Shown piece after piece: positions 35,201 to 42,687 of a DNA stretch of 64,000 nt; within the stretch, counting starts at the first letter, position 1; every line of letters begins with the position of its first letter. Below the pieces are notes generated by a model that was not told the DNA's origin, made no database searches, and saw only the letters and a program-made list of their open reading frames with translations. The stretch comes from Rhizobium sp. CF080 (lineage in GTDB: Bacteria > Pseudomonadota > Alphaproteobacteria > Rhizobiales > Rhizobiaceae). Made by a program: the position numbers and the translations under genes. The DNA is taken from NCBI RefSeq assembly GCF_000282095.2, contig NZ_AKKC02000010.1, forward strand, positions 186,001 through 250,000. The letters run 5' to 3'.

Positions 35201-35406
35201 TCGACACCGGCAATGTCTATGTCAACCGCAACATGATCGGCGCGGTGGTCGGCACCCAGCCTTTCGGTGGCTCCGGCCTTTCCGGCACCGGCTTCAAGGC
35301 GGGCGGCCCGGCCTACCTGATGCGGTTTGCCGAAGAACAGGTGATTTCCGTCAACACGGCGGCTGCCGGCGGCAATGCCAGCCTGATCGCGATCGGGGAG
35401 GGGTGA
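32284..35406 (+). CDS. putA: Bifunctional proline dehydrogenase / P5C dehydrogenase PutA
   Basis: A 1040-residue two-domain enzyme. The FAD-dependent proline dehydrogenase barrel covers about 130-480 (MGISVKLSALHPRY, VKGAYWDTEVKRAQ, RLHGMGEALYDD). The NAD-dependent P5C dehydrogenase covers about 550-1020, with the FGCISPWNFPLAIF motif, the Glu in IAETGGINAMIVD and the nucleophile Cys in SAGQRCSALR. No N-terminal ribbon-helix-helix domain is present, so it does not repress itself, in line with a separate PutR. At 1040 residues it is the shorter type without the C-terminal extra domain. It oxidises proline to glutamate at the membrane. Confidence 0.97.
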   Translation: MSQILTEPFIPFNAPYAGDDDRLIRQFAARTSLTPAQDAAIDQRARRMINAIRDGSGKVGGVEDFLREYGLSTREGLALMVLAEALLRVPDALTQDRLIEDKLREGGWSTHEASGDSWFVSASAWALAVSARVIGPGETPEGILRGLVKRVGLPTVRSATKQAMRFLGHHFVLGETMKDALVRAAKSEEKGYRHSFDMLGEGARTAEDAKRYFRSYADAIQSIGTHMKKHGKGRQLPDRMGISVKLSALHPRYLATHHDRVMAELVPDLLDLAQMAKEHQLNFTVDAEEADRLELSLDVIAAVFSDPSLASWDGFGLAIQAYQKRAPAVIDYIDQLCTTHGRRMMVRLVKGAYWDTEVKRAQERGIEDYPVWTRKPATDLAYLACAQQLLAKRARIFPQFATHNALTVSTILELAAPDRTGFEFQRLHGMGEALYDDLLDSNDRIACRIYAPVGGYRDLLAYLVRRLLENGANSSFVAVAGDKQVPVEKLLERPSARLGLDDGISARHKQIPLPSDIYGRRKNSAGFEFGHRVELERLMASVSKSWGEVKAGPLVAGVTSKGEEKPVRSPSDRSKVVGTVRDATPADVDAAFAAAAKAFRAWSRQPVEIRAACLERAAGLMEENRDRLLALLAAEAGKTLDDGIAEIREAVDFCRYYADKGRELFAMPTPMPGPTGEDNRHLWRGRGVFGCISPWNFPLAIFLGQISAALVAGNTVVAKPAPQTPLIAFEAIRLFHQAGVPAEVLALVPGGPDVGSAITAHPRLAGIAFTGSTKTAHAINRALAAKDGPIVPLIAETGGINAMIVDATALSEQVADDVVVSAFRSAGQRCSALRLLFLQEDVADGMLKMIEGAAAELNLADPARQNTDVGPIIDENQTKMLADHVSDMRAKKQKVRYAGATPATGNFFAPHIIELDSAAALTKEVFGPVLHVVRWKAKEFDKVISAIDATGYGLTLGIHSRIEATIRKVTEALDTGNVYVNRNMIGAVVGTQPFGGSGLSGTGFKAGGPAYLMRFAEEQVISVNTAAAGGNASLIAIGEG

Positions 35407-35410
35407 GGAA

Positions 35411-35515
35411 CGGTCCGGCGTAGCCGGAGCAATCGATCCAATGGATCGATTGCAGTGACGAACGCGCTGAGCGCAAGCGAGGCGTCGGGGGCGCGACGGC
35501 TTTGCCGTCAAAACG
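35411..35515. repeat. Short palindromic repeat, family 2, copy 1
   Basis: After the putA stop comes a string of small palindromes: TCCGGCGTAGCCGGA, the perfect GCAATCGATCC-AAT-GGATCGATTGC (35429-35453), then the sequence AACGCGCTGAGCGCAAGCGA, and GACGGC-TTT-GCCGTC (35495-35509). The segment CGAACGCGCTGAGC plus the GACGGC hairpin recur at 49808-49895. It is a dispersed extragenic repeat and probably folds at the 3' end of the putA mRNA. Confidence 0.75.
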
Positions 35516-35634
35516 TAGCAGTGTAATCAAAAGGCTCGGAGCGATCCGGGCCTTTTTGCAATTGGGTCCTGTTGCATTTTTGCCATCGAACCATGCTCGC
35601 ATAAATATGATCATTAGAGTCATGTTTTAATAAT

Positions 35635-35649
35635 TGACAATAATACTCA
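35635..35649. promoter_or_regulatory. Iron-responsive (RirA-type) operator before the TonB receptor
   Basis: TGA-CAATAATAC-TCA fits the rhizobial IRO consensus TGA-N9-TCA bound by the Fe-S repressor RirA. It sits 131 bp before the receptor start in an AT-rich stretch that also offers promoter-like sequence (TTGACA at 35634-35639). Iron repression of the downstream gene is expected. Confidence 0.65.
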
Positions 35650-35780
35650 TGTTTTCTAATGGCGTGAATAAGGCATTTTCTGCCTCCCGCCACATTCTTG
35701 CCAGAATTGAAAGGGCCGCCGCCTTTCCGGTGCGTTCGCGCGTGCCGACGGTTTCGTGTGCCCTGTTTGAAAGGATAGTC

Positions 35781-38027
35781 ATGGTCACGCGACGTCTGCG
35801 ATCCACCCTCACCACCTGCACCGCACTCGCGGTGTTTTCCCTGGCTTACGGCGCCTCGGCCCAGCAGACGACGCAGCCGCAGGCGGACACGACGCTGAGG
35901 CCGATCGTGCTGAAGGGGAAGAGGACAGCGCAGCCAGGTGGCGTCGCGGATACGCCTTTGGCGACTACGACCACCCAACAGGATTTCGAGAACAAGCAAA
36001 TCACCAATCTGGAGGATCTCGGTCGCGTGGCCGAACCCGGTGTCAACTTCAATCGTACGACCGGTGCAGTGAGCATACGCGGTCTGGAGGGTAATCGCGT
36101 GTTGACGACGATTGACGGTATCCCGGCACCGTTTATCGATGACGTCACCCGTAACGCTAGCGGCGGGGTAGATGCTTTCGATTTTGGCTCGTTGTCTGGA
36201 GCCGACGTTATTCGCGGTGCGGACTCCAGTCGCGCGGGGCCTGGCGCTCTCGGTGGTGTTCTAGGTCTCCGAACGCTCGAAGCTGAGGACCTGATCGGCC
36301 AGGGGCGAGATTGGGGAGGGATTGCAAGGACCGGGTTCGACGGTGCCGATCTTAGCGGATTCGGCTCCGTTGGAGTTGCGAAAAAGATCGAAAATACCTC
36401 GATACTTTTTCAGGGCGGCTACAAAAAAGGACAGGCGCGACAGACCAACGGCAGTAACGATGGCCTTTATACCACGCGGACCGAAGCCAACCCATCCCTG
36501 TACGACCAGTACAATCTTCTTTTCAAACTGCGTCATGAGTTCGATGGGGGGCATACCTTCGGCATCACCGCGGAGCGTTTTAGGAGAGACCGCGATACCG
36601 ACTCGCGTACGTTACAGTTCACTGCCGCGCCTGTTCAGTACCGTCCTGGCGATTATGATGCCATCAAAGATACTGATCGTGACCGTGTCTCGCTCGACTA
36701 CAAATTCCAGTCTCAGAGCGCTGACAGCCCGATCGACAATGCATGGGCGTCGTTTTACTACATGAAACAGTATACCCTGGATGGTTACAGAGGTATCCGC
36801 TCAGTCTCCGTGTTAGGTCCTATTGGTCGCGACAACGACTATGAACAGAAAAGCTTCGGATTGATCGGTGCGATGGACAAGACCGTCGAATTCGGGACAA
36901 CGGCTCATAAATTCACGTTTGGATTCGACTTGGCGCGTATCGGCATCGAACAGTATTCGTCCGGCTTCGATAATTGCGGACCAGGACCATTCCCTCCGTT
37001 CAATGCCTGCAACAACTTGCATACAAACCAAGCAGACACCCCAAAGGTCGCAACAAGCCGGATTGGGCTCTATCTCGACGACCAGATTAGCTTCGAAAAT
37101 TCGGCGTTCACGGTGACGCCCGGAATCCGATTGGATTGGGTAAAGCATGACCCCAAAATGACGCCGGAATACGATCGCAACGCCAGCAACCCATCTCTTC
37201 CGAGCGGTTTCGAAGATTTCGGTATTTCCCCGAAACTGCGGCTCGGCTACGACGTGAACGACGACGTAGAGATTTTTGCCCAGTACGCGGCCGGCTTCCG
37301 CGCTCCGACAGCGGGTGAAATGTTCAGCTCCTTCGGCGCCACTGGAACCTACCTCCGCCTCGGTAATCCTGATCTGGAAACCGAGACAAGTAATGGTTTT
37401 GAACTTGGGACCAATCTCGGCGACGAAAAGTTTGGCGGGCGGATTAACCTCTTTTACAATCGCTATAAGAACTTCATCGATCCGCGCAGCCTTACCGCTG
37501 CCGAGGCCGCGGCCCTCGGCTACAACATTGCTGACTATCCTCAGGGTGGTATCAGCCGCTACCAGAACATAGCCGATGTCGAAATCTTTGGCGTCGAAGC
37601 AAGCGTTCATAAGCTGTTCGACAACGGCTTCCGGGTTAGCGGCGGCCTTGCCTACGCACGCGGAAATGATCTTAGTACGCACACCTTCCTGCGCTCCGTG
37701 CCGCCTTTGAAAGTCGTCGCCAGCGCCGGTTATGATACAGAAACCTGGGGTGTCGGCGTTGACTGGATGGGTGTGCGGTCTTCTTTGAATAATGATGGTC
37801 TGGGCGGAACGTACTTCAAAACACCAGGCTATGGTATTTTCGATCTTACGGCATGGTGGGAGCCAGAACAGGTCAAGGGCCTAAAGATCAATGCCGGAAT
37901 TTACAACGTTTTCGACCGCACCTACTATGACTACTCTACAGTTCGTCAGAATTCGGCCACGCAATCGCGCGAATTCTACTCCGAACCCGGCCGAACCTTC
38001 AAAGTCTCGCTCACCCAGCGGTTCTAA
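35781..38027 (+). CDS. TonB-dependent haem/haemoglobin-type outer membrane receptor
   Basis: A 748-residue protein from the ATG at 35781, with AAGGA seven bases upstream. A signal peptide (about 1-29, ending GASAQ) is followed by a plug domain (PIVLKGKRTA; LEDLGRVAEPGVNFNRT; VSIRGLEGNRVLTTIDGIP) and a 22-strand barrel ending in the aromatic C-terminus VSLTQRF. FRAPTAGEMF followed by LGNPDLE corresponds to the FRAP and NPNL boxes of haem receptors (ShmR/HmuR/BhuR). Synonymous codons look less GC-biased than in the flanking putA and fhs, a hint of separate history. An iron box precedes it and a strong terminator follows it. Confidence 0.92.
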   Translation: MVTRRLRSTLTTCTALAVFSLAYGASAQQTTQPQADTTLRPIVLKGKRTAQPGGVADTPLATTTTQQDFENKQITNLEDLGRVAEPGVNFNRTTGAVSIRGLEGNRVLTTIDGIPAPFIDDVTRNASGGVDAFDFGSLSGADVIRGADSSRAGPGALGGVLGLRTLEAEDLIGQGRDWGGIARTGFDGADLSGFGSVGVAKKIENTSILFQGGYKKGQARQTNGSNDGLYTTRTEANPSLYDQYNLLFKLRHEFDGGHTFGITAERFRRDRDTDSRTLQFTAAPVQYRPGDYDAIKDTDRDRVSLDYKFQSQSADSPIDNAWASFYYMKQYTLDGYRGIRSVSVLGPIGRDNDYEQKSFGLIGAMDKTVEFGTTAHKFTFGFDLARIGIEQYSSGFDNCGPGPFPPFNACNNLHTNQADTPKVATSRIGLYLDDQISFENSAFTVTPGIRLDWVKHDPKMTPEYDRNASNPSLPSGFEDFGISPKLRLGYDVNDDVEIFAQYAAGFRAPTAGEMFSSFGATGTYLRLGNPDLETETSNGFELGTNLGDEKFGGRINLFYNRYKNFIDPRSLTAAEAAALGYNIADYPQGGISRYQNIADVEIFGVEASVHKLFDNGFRVSGGLAYARGNDLSTHTFLRSVPPLKVVASAGYDTETWGVGVDWMGVRSSLNNDGLGGTYFKTPGYGIFDLTAWWEPEQVKGLKINAGIYNVFDRTYYDYSTVRQNSATQSREFYSEPGRTFKVSLTQRF

Positions 38028-38056
38028 TCGTCCACATCGGCGGGGGCGCCTGGGGG

Positions 38057-38090
38057 AAGGGCGGTGCGAGAAATCGCGCCGCCCTTTTCT
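38057..38090 (+). terminator. Intrinsic terminator of the TonB receptor gene
   Basis: AAGGGCGG (38057-38064) pairs with CCGCCCTT (38079-38086), enclosing the inner stem GCGA-GAAA-TCGC, and runs into TTTTCTTT. It lies 30 bp after the receptor stop. Confidence 0.85.
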
Positions 38091-38210
38091 TTGTCCGGGA
38101 GAAGTTGTGGCCTCCGCTCCTCCCGCTATTCACACATTGCCTTTCCCTCGCTAATCATAACCAAACGGGCATGTTTGGGTCCTATGGAAAGAACGGGGAG
38201 CGGGGATTGC

Positions 38211-39890
38211 ATGGCAGAAGTCAGATCCGACATCGAAATCGCCCGTGCCGCGAAGAAGAAGCCGATCGTCGAGATCGGCGCGAAGCTCGGGATCCCCGTC
38301 GAGGCGCTTGCTCCCTATGGCCATGACAAGGCGAAGGTCGGGGCCGATTTCATCTCCTCCCTTTCGGGAAAGAAGGACGGGAAGCTGATCCTCGTCACCG
38401 CCATCAACCCGACACCTGCGGGCGAGGGGAAGACGACGACCACCGTCGGCCTCGGAGACGGGCTGAACCGCATCGGCAAGAAGGCCGTCATCTGTGTGCG
38501 CGAACCTTCGCTCGGCCCCTGTTTCGGGGTCAAGGGCGGAGCGGCCGGCGGCGGGTATTCGCAGGTGATCCCGATGGAAGACATCAACCTGCATTTCACC
38601 GGCGATTTCCACGCCATCACCTCTGCCCACAACCTGCTGTCGTCGATGATCGACAACCATATCTACTGGGGCAATGCCGAGAATATGGATACCCGGCGGA
38701 TCAGCTGGCGACGGGTGATGGACATGAACGACCGGGCTTTGCGCCAGACGGTCGTCTCGCTCGGCGGCGTCGCCAACGGTTTTCCGCGCGAAAGCGGTTT
38801 CGATATCACCGTCGCCTCGGAAGTGATGGCGATCCTGTGTCTTGCGGCCGACCTCGGGGACCTCGAACGGCGGCTGGGCGATATCGTCATCGGTTACAGG
38901 TTCGACCGCTCGCCGGTTTTCGCCCGCGATCTCAAGGCCGACAAGGCGATGACGGTGCTGCTGAAGGACGCCATGCAGCCGAACCTGGTGCAGACGCTTG
39001 AAAACAATCCGGCCTTCGTGCATGGCGGGCCGTTCGCCAATATCGCACATGGCTGCAATTCGGTGATCGCCACGCGCACCGCGCTGAAGCTCGGCGACTA
39101 TGTGGTGACGGAAGCGGGTTTCGGGGCGGATCTCGGGGCCGAAAAATTCTTCGACATCAAGTGCCGCAAGGCGGGGCTGAAGCCGGATGCGGCCGTCATC
39201 GTCGCCACCGTCAGGGCGCTGAAGATGAACGGCGGGGTCAAAAAAGAGGATCTCGGCCGCGAGAATGTCGAGGCTTTGAAGCGCGGCGCATCCAATCTCG
39301 GCCGCCATATCGCCAATGTGCGGAAGTTCGGCGTGCCGGTCGTCGTTGCCATCAACCATTTTACCTCGGATACGGAGGACGAGATCGCCGCCGTGAAGGA
39401 TTACGCGGCGCGGCACGGGGCGGACGGCATCGTCTGCCGGCATTGGGCGGAAGGGTCTGCCGGCATCGAAGAGCTTGCCCTCAAGGTGGTCGAGCTTGCC
39501 GAGGGCGGCCAGGCAAAATTCCAGCCACTCTATCCCGATCACCTGCCGCTCCTCGAAAAGATCGAGATCATCGCCTCGAAGATCTACCACGCCGGCGAAG
39601 TCACCACCGACCGGGGCGTGCGCGACCAATTGAAGGCCTGGGAGGAGCAGGGTTACGGAGACCTGCCGATCTGCATCGCCAAGACACAATATTCCTTCTC
39701 GACCGACCCCGCCTTGCGCGGCGCGCCGGAGGGCCACATCGTGCATGTGCGCGAAGTCAGGCTTTCCGCCGGTGCCGGCTTCGTCGTTGCGATTACCGGC
39801 GAGATCATGACCATGCCCGGCCTGCCGCGCGTGCCGTCTGCGGAACGGATCTTCCTGAACGAGGACGGTTTCGTGGAGGGGCTGTTCTGA
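38211..39890 (+). CDS. fhs: Formate-tetrahydrofolate ligase
   Basis: A 559-residue protein started at the ATG at 38211 (MAEVRSDIEIA). The ATP-binding loop is TPAGEGKTTTTVGL. The conserved REPSLGPCFGVKGGAAGGGYSQV region and the family's FTGDFHAI segment confirm formyltetrahydrofolate synthetase. It makes 10-formyl-THF from formate, ATP and THF for purine and fMet synthesis, and can assimilate formate from one-carbon breakdown such as choline demethylation. A monocistronic gene with normal length. Confidence 0.96.
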   Translation: MAEVRSDIEIARAAKKKPIVEIGAKLGIPVEALAPYGHDKAKVGADFISSLSGKKDGKLILVTAINPTPAGEGKTTTTVGLGDGLNRIGKKAVICVREPSLGPCFGVKGGAAGGGYSQVIPMEDINLHFTGDFHAITSAHNLLSSMIDNHIYWGNAENMDTRRISWRRVMDMNDRALRQTVVSLGGVANGFPRESGFDITVASEVMAILCLAADLGDLERRLGDIVIGYRFDRSPVFARDLKADKAMTVLLKDAMQPNLVQTLENNPAFVHGGPFANIAHGCNSVIATRTALKLGDYVVTEAGFGADLGAEKFFDIKCRKAGLKPDAAVIVATVRALKMNGGVKKEDLGRENVEALKRGASNLGRHIANVRKFGVPVVVAINHFTSDTEDEIAAVKDYAARHGADGIVCRHWAEGSAGIEELALKVVELAEGGQAKFQPLYPDHLPLLEKIEIIASKIYHAGEVTTDRGVRDQLKAWEEQGYGDLPICIAKTQYSFSTDPALRGAPEGHIVHVREVRLSAGAGFVVAITGEIMTMPGLPRVPSAERIFLNEDGFVEGLF

Positions 39891-40108
39891 GGGCTTGAGC
39901 GCCCGAACCGGCTTGTGTTAAAGCTCCGTCCGTCGAAAAAGGCAGGGCCGGATATGGTAAGCACGGCCCCTTCCGCAAGGAAGCTCTGATCCTTCGGTCC
40001 ACCGTTGAGAACCCGCGACGAGAAACGGCACATTCCGTGCCGCTCTCGGCAGATTCTCGTGGCCTTTTCCGTGTCGCGTTCCGCCGGGGTAACCTTGCGA
40101 GAAAAACG

Positions 40109-40486
40109 ATGCGAATGAACCATATCGATATCCACGTGTCTGACGTTGCGGCAACCAGCGCCTTCCTCGTCCGTCATTTCGGCCTGACTCAGCGTGAGAT
40201 GCGTGGCGCGAACGGCCTGGCCATCCTGACAGACGATGCGGGCCTCGAAATCGTCGTCAGCCGGCCTGTCGAAAAATTCGGCGGTGCCGAACAGCAGGCG
40301 CTCGGGGTCGTCACCTACCATCTCGGTTTCATCCAGCCGGAGCGAGCCGACGTCGACAGGCTCTACCGGGAGCTCAAGGCGAGCGATGCCGAACTGGTGG
40401 GGGAGCCGCGCGAGATGCGCGGCGGGTACCTGTTCTATTGCCTGGCCCCCGGCCGGGTGATGATCGAGGTGGGGTGGCGAGGTTAG
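40109..40486 (+). CDS. VOC (glyoxalase/bleomycin-resistance fold) protein
   Basis: A 125-residue protein from the ATG at 40109, or from the Met at 40115. It has the paired beta-alpha-beta-beta-beta modules of the vicinal oxygen chelate fold: MNHIDIHVSDVAATSAFLVRHFGL and, in the second half, VTYHLGFIQPERADVDRLY, ending RVMIEVGW. Candidate metal ligands are His at position 5 of the MNHIDIH start, His in TYHLGF and Glu in MIEVGW, the usual layout for glyoxalase I-like or dioxygenase-like members. The substrate is unknown. Confidence 0.85.
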   Translation: MRMNHIDIHVSDVAATSAFLVRHFGLTQREMRGANGLAILTDDAGLEIVVSRPVEKFGGAEQQALGVVTYHLGFIQPERADVDRLYRELKASDAELVGEPREMRGGYLFYCLAPGRVMIEVGWRG

Positions 40487-40518
40487 AGCTGCGGTTGGCC
40501 CTCAGACGAGAAGCGGAA

Positions 40519-40582
40519 ACGGCGCGGCGTATTTCCTTCTCCCCGCTTGCGGGGAGAAGGTGCCGGCAGGCGGATGAGGGGC
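40519..40582. repeat. Left inverted arm of the DUF559 cassette (RIME-type)
   Basis: The arm consists of ACGGCGCGGC, TATTTCC, the perfect palindrome CCTTCTCCCCGC-TT-GCGGGGAGAAGG (40535-40560), and a 22-bp tail (40561-40582) containing TGCCGGCAGGCGGATGAGG. The whole 64 bp recurs inverted at 40990-41055 with only a few differences, mainly at the hairpin tip. It is two bases from the DUF559 stop codon. Confidence 0.9.
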
Positions 40583-40583
40583 G

Positions 40584-40985
40584 CTATCCCTCGTCTGCCG
40601 GCATGAATTTCAAATCCGGCGCATCCTCAGGCTCATTCAACCTACCCTCCAGGATCGCGACGATGGTCTCCAATACCGACTCCATTTCCGTGAGCACCGC
40701 CACATTCCAGAAACGGGCGACTGACCATCCCTCGGCATTCATGAAGCGATCCCGTTGCCTGTCGTAATCGCTGTCGGCGTGTTGGCTTCCATCAATCTCG
40801 ATGACAAGCTTTCGATCCCGGCAAGCAAAATCCGCAAAGTAGCGACCGATTGGAAGCTGTCGGACGAACTTGAAGCCGTTGAGGCGCCGGGCGCGCAACT
40901 CCTCCCAAAGCTTTGCCTCTGAAACATTGTCGGTATGGCGCAGCGAGCGGGCGCGGGTAGTCGTGCTTGTTTTTGGACCCCGCAT
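40584..40985 (-). CDS. DUF559 (Vsr/restriction-fold) endonuclease-like protein
   Basis: A 133-residue protein. The DUF559 core runs from SEAKLWEELRARRLNGFKFVRQ to the end. Probable catalytic residues are Glu23 (SEAKLWEEL), Asp52 in RYFADFACRDRK, and Glu63, Asp65 and His69 in LVIEIDGSQHA, the layout of Vsr-like and PD-(D/E)xK nucleases. Function in the cell is unknown. The stop codon is 2 bp from the left inverted arm and the start codon 5 bp from the right one, so the gene fills the space between the repeats almost exactly. It faces away from its neighbours' operons and needs its own promoter, perhaps within the right arm. Confidence 0.9.
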   Translation of the reverse strand: MRGPKTSTTTRARSLRHTDNVSEAKLWEELRARRLNGFKFVRQLPIGRYFADFACRDRKLVIEIDGSQHADSDYDRQRDRFMNAEGWSVARFWNVAVLTEMESVLETIVAILEGRLNEPEDAPDLKFMPADEG

Positions 40986-40989
40986 CGCA

Positions 40990-41055
40990 GCCCCTCATCC
41001 GCCTGCCGGCACCTTCTCCCCGTTTTGACGGGGAGAAGGAAATATGCCGCGCCGT
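40990..41055. repeat. Right inverted arm of the DUF559 cassette (RIME-type)
   Basis: The reverse complement of the left arm. The 22-bp inner tail (40990-41011) is identical. The palindrome is CCTTCTCCCCGT-TTTG-ACGGGGAGAAGG (41012-41039), and the outer AATATGCCGCGCCGT matches with one mismatch. Similarity stops at 41055. No clear target-site duplication was found outside the arms. Confidence 0.9.
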
Positions 41056-41126
41056 CGTCGGAATCTCAAGATCCGTGCAGGAGGCGCCCCCATTCGTGTA
41101 CATCGAGAGAGGCGTTGCGAAGCCAC

Positions 41127-42377
41127 CTACCGGCAGTACCGATACCCGTCCTTCCGCTCCAGCACGTCCAGATGCAGGTGGTTCTGATGGGCAGCGTCGC
41201 TGCCCGGTGACAGGACGGTGGTGAAGTGAAGGCAGGCGCCTGCTGTCGCCGTGCGCTGGAAGGCGCCTTCCATGGTGGAGTCTTCGTCGCGCGGCTTCAT
41301 GGTCATCTTCTCGCCGTTGTCGAGCTTGAAGGCGGCGACGTCGAAGGCGTTGCCGCGGGCGTGTTCGGAAATCTTGCCCGTCGAGGCGCTGTTGCGCAGG
41401 CGGCAGGCATAGGTGGAGCCGGGCACGAGGCCCGTGATTTTGCGGCCCGGCATGGCGATGTTGAGCGCCGGCTGGACCGTGTCCTTCAGCCAGTGCGCCA
41501 TCGAGACCGCCGTCTTGCAGCGCATCGTGGCGCCGCCCAGCGAGACGCCAGGCAGGACTTCGGTTACGTCGATCGGGCTTTCGATGCCGCAGCCATTGCC
41601 GTCGTCGATCGGATCTGTCGGTTCGAACTTGGCGCCGAGCGAGGTGAGATCGGCAAGGCAGGCCTTCAGCTCCTCGGGGTCTTCCTTGACGAGCGGAGGC
41701 GGTGGAGGCGGGGGCGGAGCTTCTGCCTTCTGCTCGTCCGGTTGCTTGCCGTTGGCGTCCGGGGCGTCCGCCTTGGTTTCGTTCGGTTTGGCGTCTTCCG
41801 GCTTTGCCACATCCTGTTCTGGTGCAGCCGCCCGGTCGGGCTTGTCTGCCGGCGCATCGGCAGCCGTGGTGCCCGGTTTGGGCAACGGCTTGGGAACTTC
41901 TGCCGCATGTGCCGGTTCCGAGGCCGTGCCGGGCTGTTCGACGACAGGCGGGCTTGGGGGAGGGCTCTGCGGATTTTCGTTCGGCCGGTTCTGCGCCACA
42001 GGTGGCGGGGCTACGGGGGGCGGGACCTTGGGCGGCGGGGCCTCCTGAACGACCGGCTTGTCGGCGGTGTTGTCCGCCTGCTGAGCTGCTTCAGCCGGCT
42101 TCGCCGCTTCTCCGACCGGTTTCGGGATCGGCAGGGGAACGTTTTCCGGCGCGGGTGGTGGCGGAACTGCACCACGTGCCTGCGATCGTGGGGATGCGCG
42201 GCGTCGAGGCGCGGGATCGCGCGATCCGTCCTGCAGAAGGCGGGTGAGGAAGTTCACCTCCACGACGCCCACCGGGACGCCGGAATATTGCGCCTGCGGT
42301 ATCGGTCTTTCGGGCGGCATTGCCGCCCCGATGATCAAGGGCAGGCCTGCCAGAATTGCGATCCACGAATGCTGCAT
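41127..42377 (-). CDS. Extensin-like family protein, Pro-rich with C-terminal peptidase-like domain
   Basis: A 416-residue exported protein. Residues 1-19 form a signal peptide. About 60-245 is a low-complexity Pro/Ala/Lys/Glu spacer (runs such as APPPPPPPPL), and the C-terminal 170 residues are the extensin-like C domain (PF06904). Its SEHARGNAFDVAAF and HQNHLHLDVLERKDGYRYC motifs resemble the His/Asp/His zinc site of LAS-type D,D-carboxypeptidases. It probably acts on peptidoglycan or binds it, with the spacer crossing the periplasm. The repeat-rich spacer may vary between strains. Confidence 0.88.
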   Translation of the reverse strand: MQHSWIAILAGLPLIIGAAMPPERPIPQAQYSGVPVGVVEVNFLTRLLQDGSRDPAPRRRASPRSQARGAVPPPPAPENVPLPIPKPVGEAAKPAEAAQQADNTADKPVVQEAPPPKVPPPVAPPPVAQNRPNENPQSPPPSPPVVEQPGTASEPAHAAEVPKPLPKPGTTAADAPADKPDRAAAPEQDVAKPEDAKPNETKADAPDANGKQPDEQKAEAPPPPPPPPLVKEDPEELKACLADLTSLGAKFEPTDPIDDGNGCGIESPIDVTEVLPGVSLGGATMRCKTAVSMAHWLKDTVQPALNIAMPGRKITGLVPGSTYACRLRNSASTGKISEHARGNAFDVAAFKLDNGEKMTMKPRDEDSTMEGAFQRTATAGACLHFTTVLSPGSDAAHQNHLHLDVLERKDGYRYCR

Positions 42378-42490
42378 GCCGTATCCTTCTCGGCTGCGTT
42401 TCTTCGACCCTTAAGGGACGATAAACGCCGAAGCCCGGTTTTGGTCGCATGCCGGCGCCAGAATTCTGTTTGGGGGGCATGGAAATTCGC

Positions 42491-42519
42491 TTGCGTGGTT
42501 CAAAAACCCCAGCTAACAA
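42491..42519 (+). promoter_or_regulatory. Promoter of the trp leader
   Basis: TTGCGT (42491-42496), a 17-bp spacer and TAACAA (42514-42519) form a sigma-70-type promoter. The trpL ATG begins at 42528, eight bases after the -10, so the first transcribed base should fall on or next to the A of the ATG. Confidence 0.65.
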
Positions 42520-42527
42520 TTCGGCCC

Positions 42528-42584
42528 ATGATGAACTCGATGAACATCGCTAACTGGTGGCCGGCTCGCTCAACGCGGCCTTGA
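42528..42584 (+). CDS. trpL: Tryptophan leader peptide TrpL
   Basis: An 18-residue peptide, MMNSMNIANWWPARSTRP, with two adjacent Trp codons (42555-42560). The segment NIANWWPAR parallels the S. meliloti leader with its Trp triplet. Ribosome stalling at the Trp codons would prevent the terminator at 42611 and let trpE(G) be transcribed. There is no ribosome site and no room for a 5' leader, so translation is probably leaderless, as reported for S. meliloti trpL. There the attenuated transcript and the peptide also act in trans as rnTrpL and peTrpL; the same is possible here. Confidence 0.85.
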   Translation: MMNSMNIANWWPARSTRP

Positions 42585-42610
42585 CCAGTCATGTCCATCG
42601 ACAAGACCAC

Positions 42611-42640
42611 AAGCCGCCCGGAACCCGAGGCGGCTTTTTT
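42611..42640 (+). terminator. trp attenuator terminator
   Basis: AAGCCGCC (42611-42618) pairs with GGCGGCTT (42629-42636) across a 10-base loop and is followed by TTTTTTG. It lies 26 bp after the trpL stop and 48 bp before trpE(G). Released RNA of about 110 nt would be the rnTrpL-type small RNA. Confidence 0.88.
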
Positions 42641-42687
42641 GTTATCCGCCGCAGGGACCCGGGCAAAGACATTGGAGAGGCAGGACA

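Noticed and set aside
32239..35511. 1090-codon open frame on the minus strand
   Set aside because: It lies antisense to putA, is rich in Arg/His/Asp/Gly as expected from the complement of GC-rich codons, and shows no domain.
38151..39746. 531-codon minus-strand frame
   Set aside because: Shadow of fhs with the same skewed composition and no recognisable motif.
40514..41063. CGGAA on both sides of the DUF559 cassette as a target-site duplication
   Set aside because: The right copy is three bases away from the arm end, so it is not a proper direct flanking duplication.
41226..42584. 452-codon plus-strand frame whose end contains the WW peptide
   Set aside because: The body is antisense to the extensin-like gene; only the last 18 codons, from 42528, are meaningful as TrpL.
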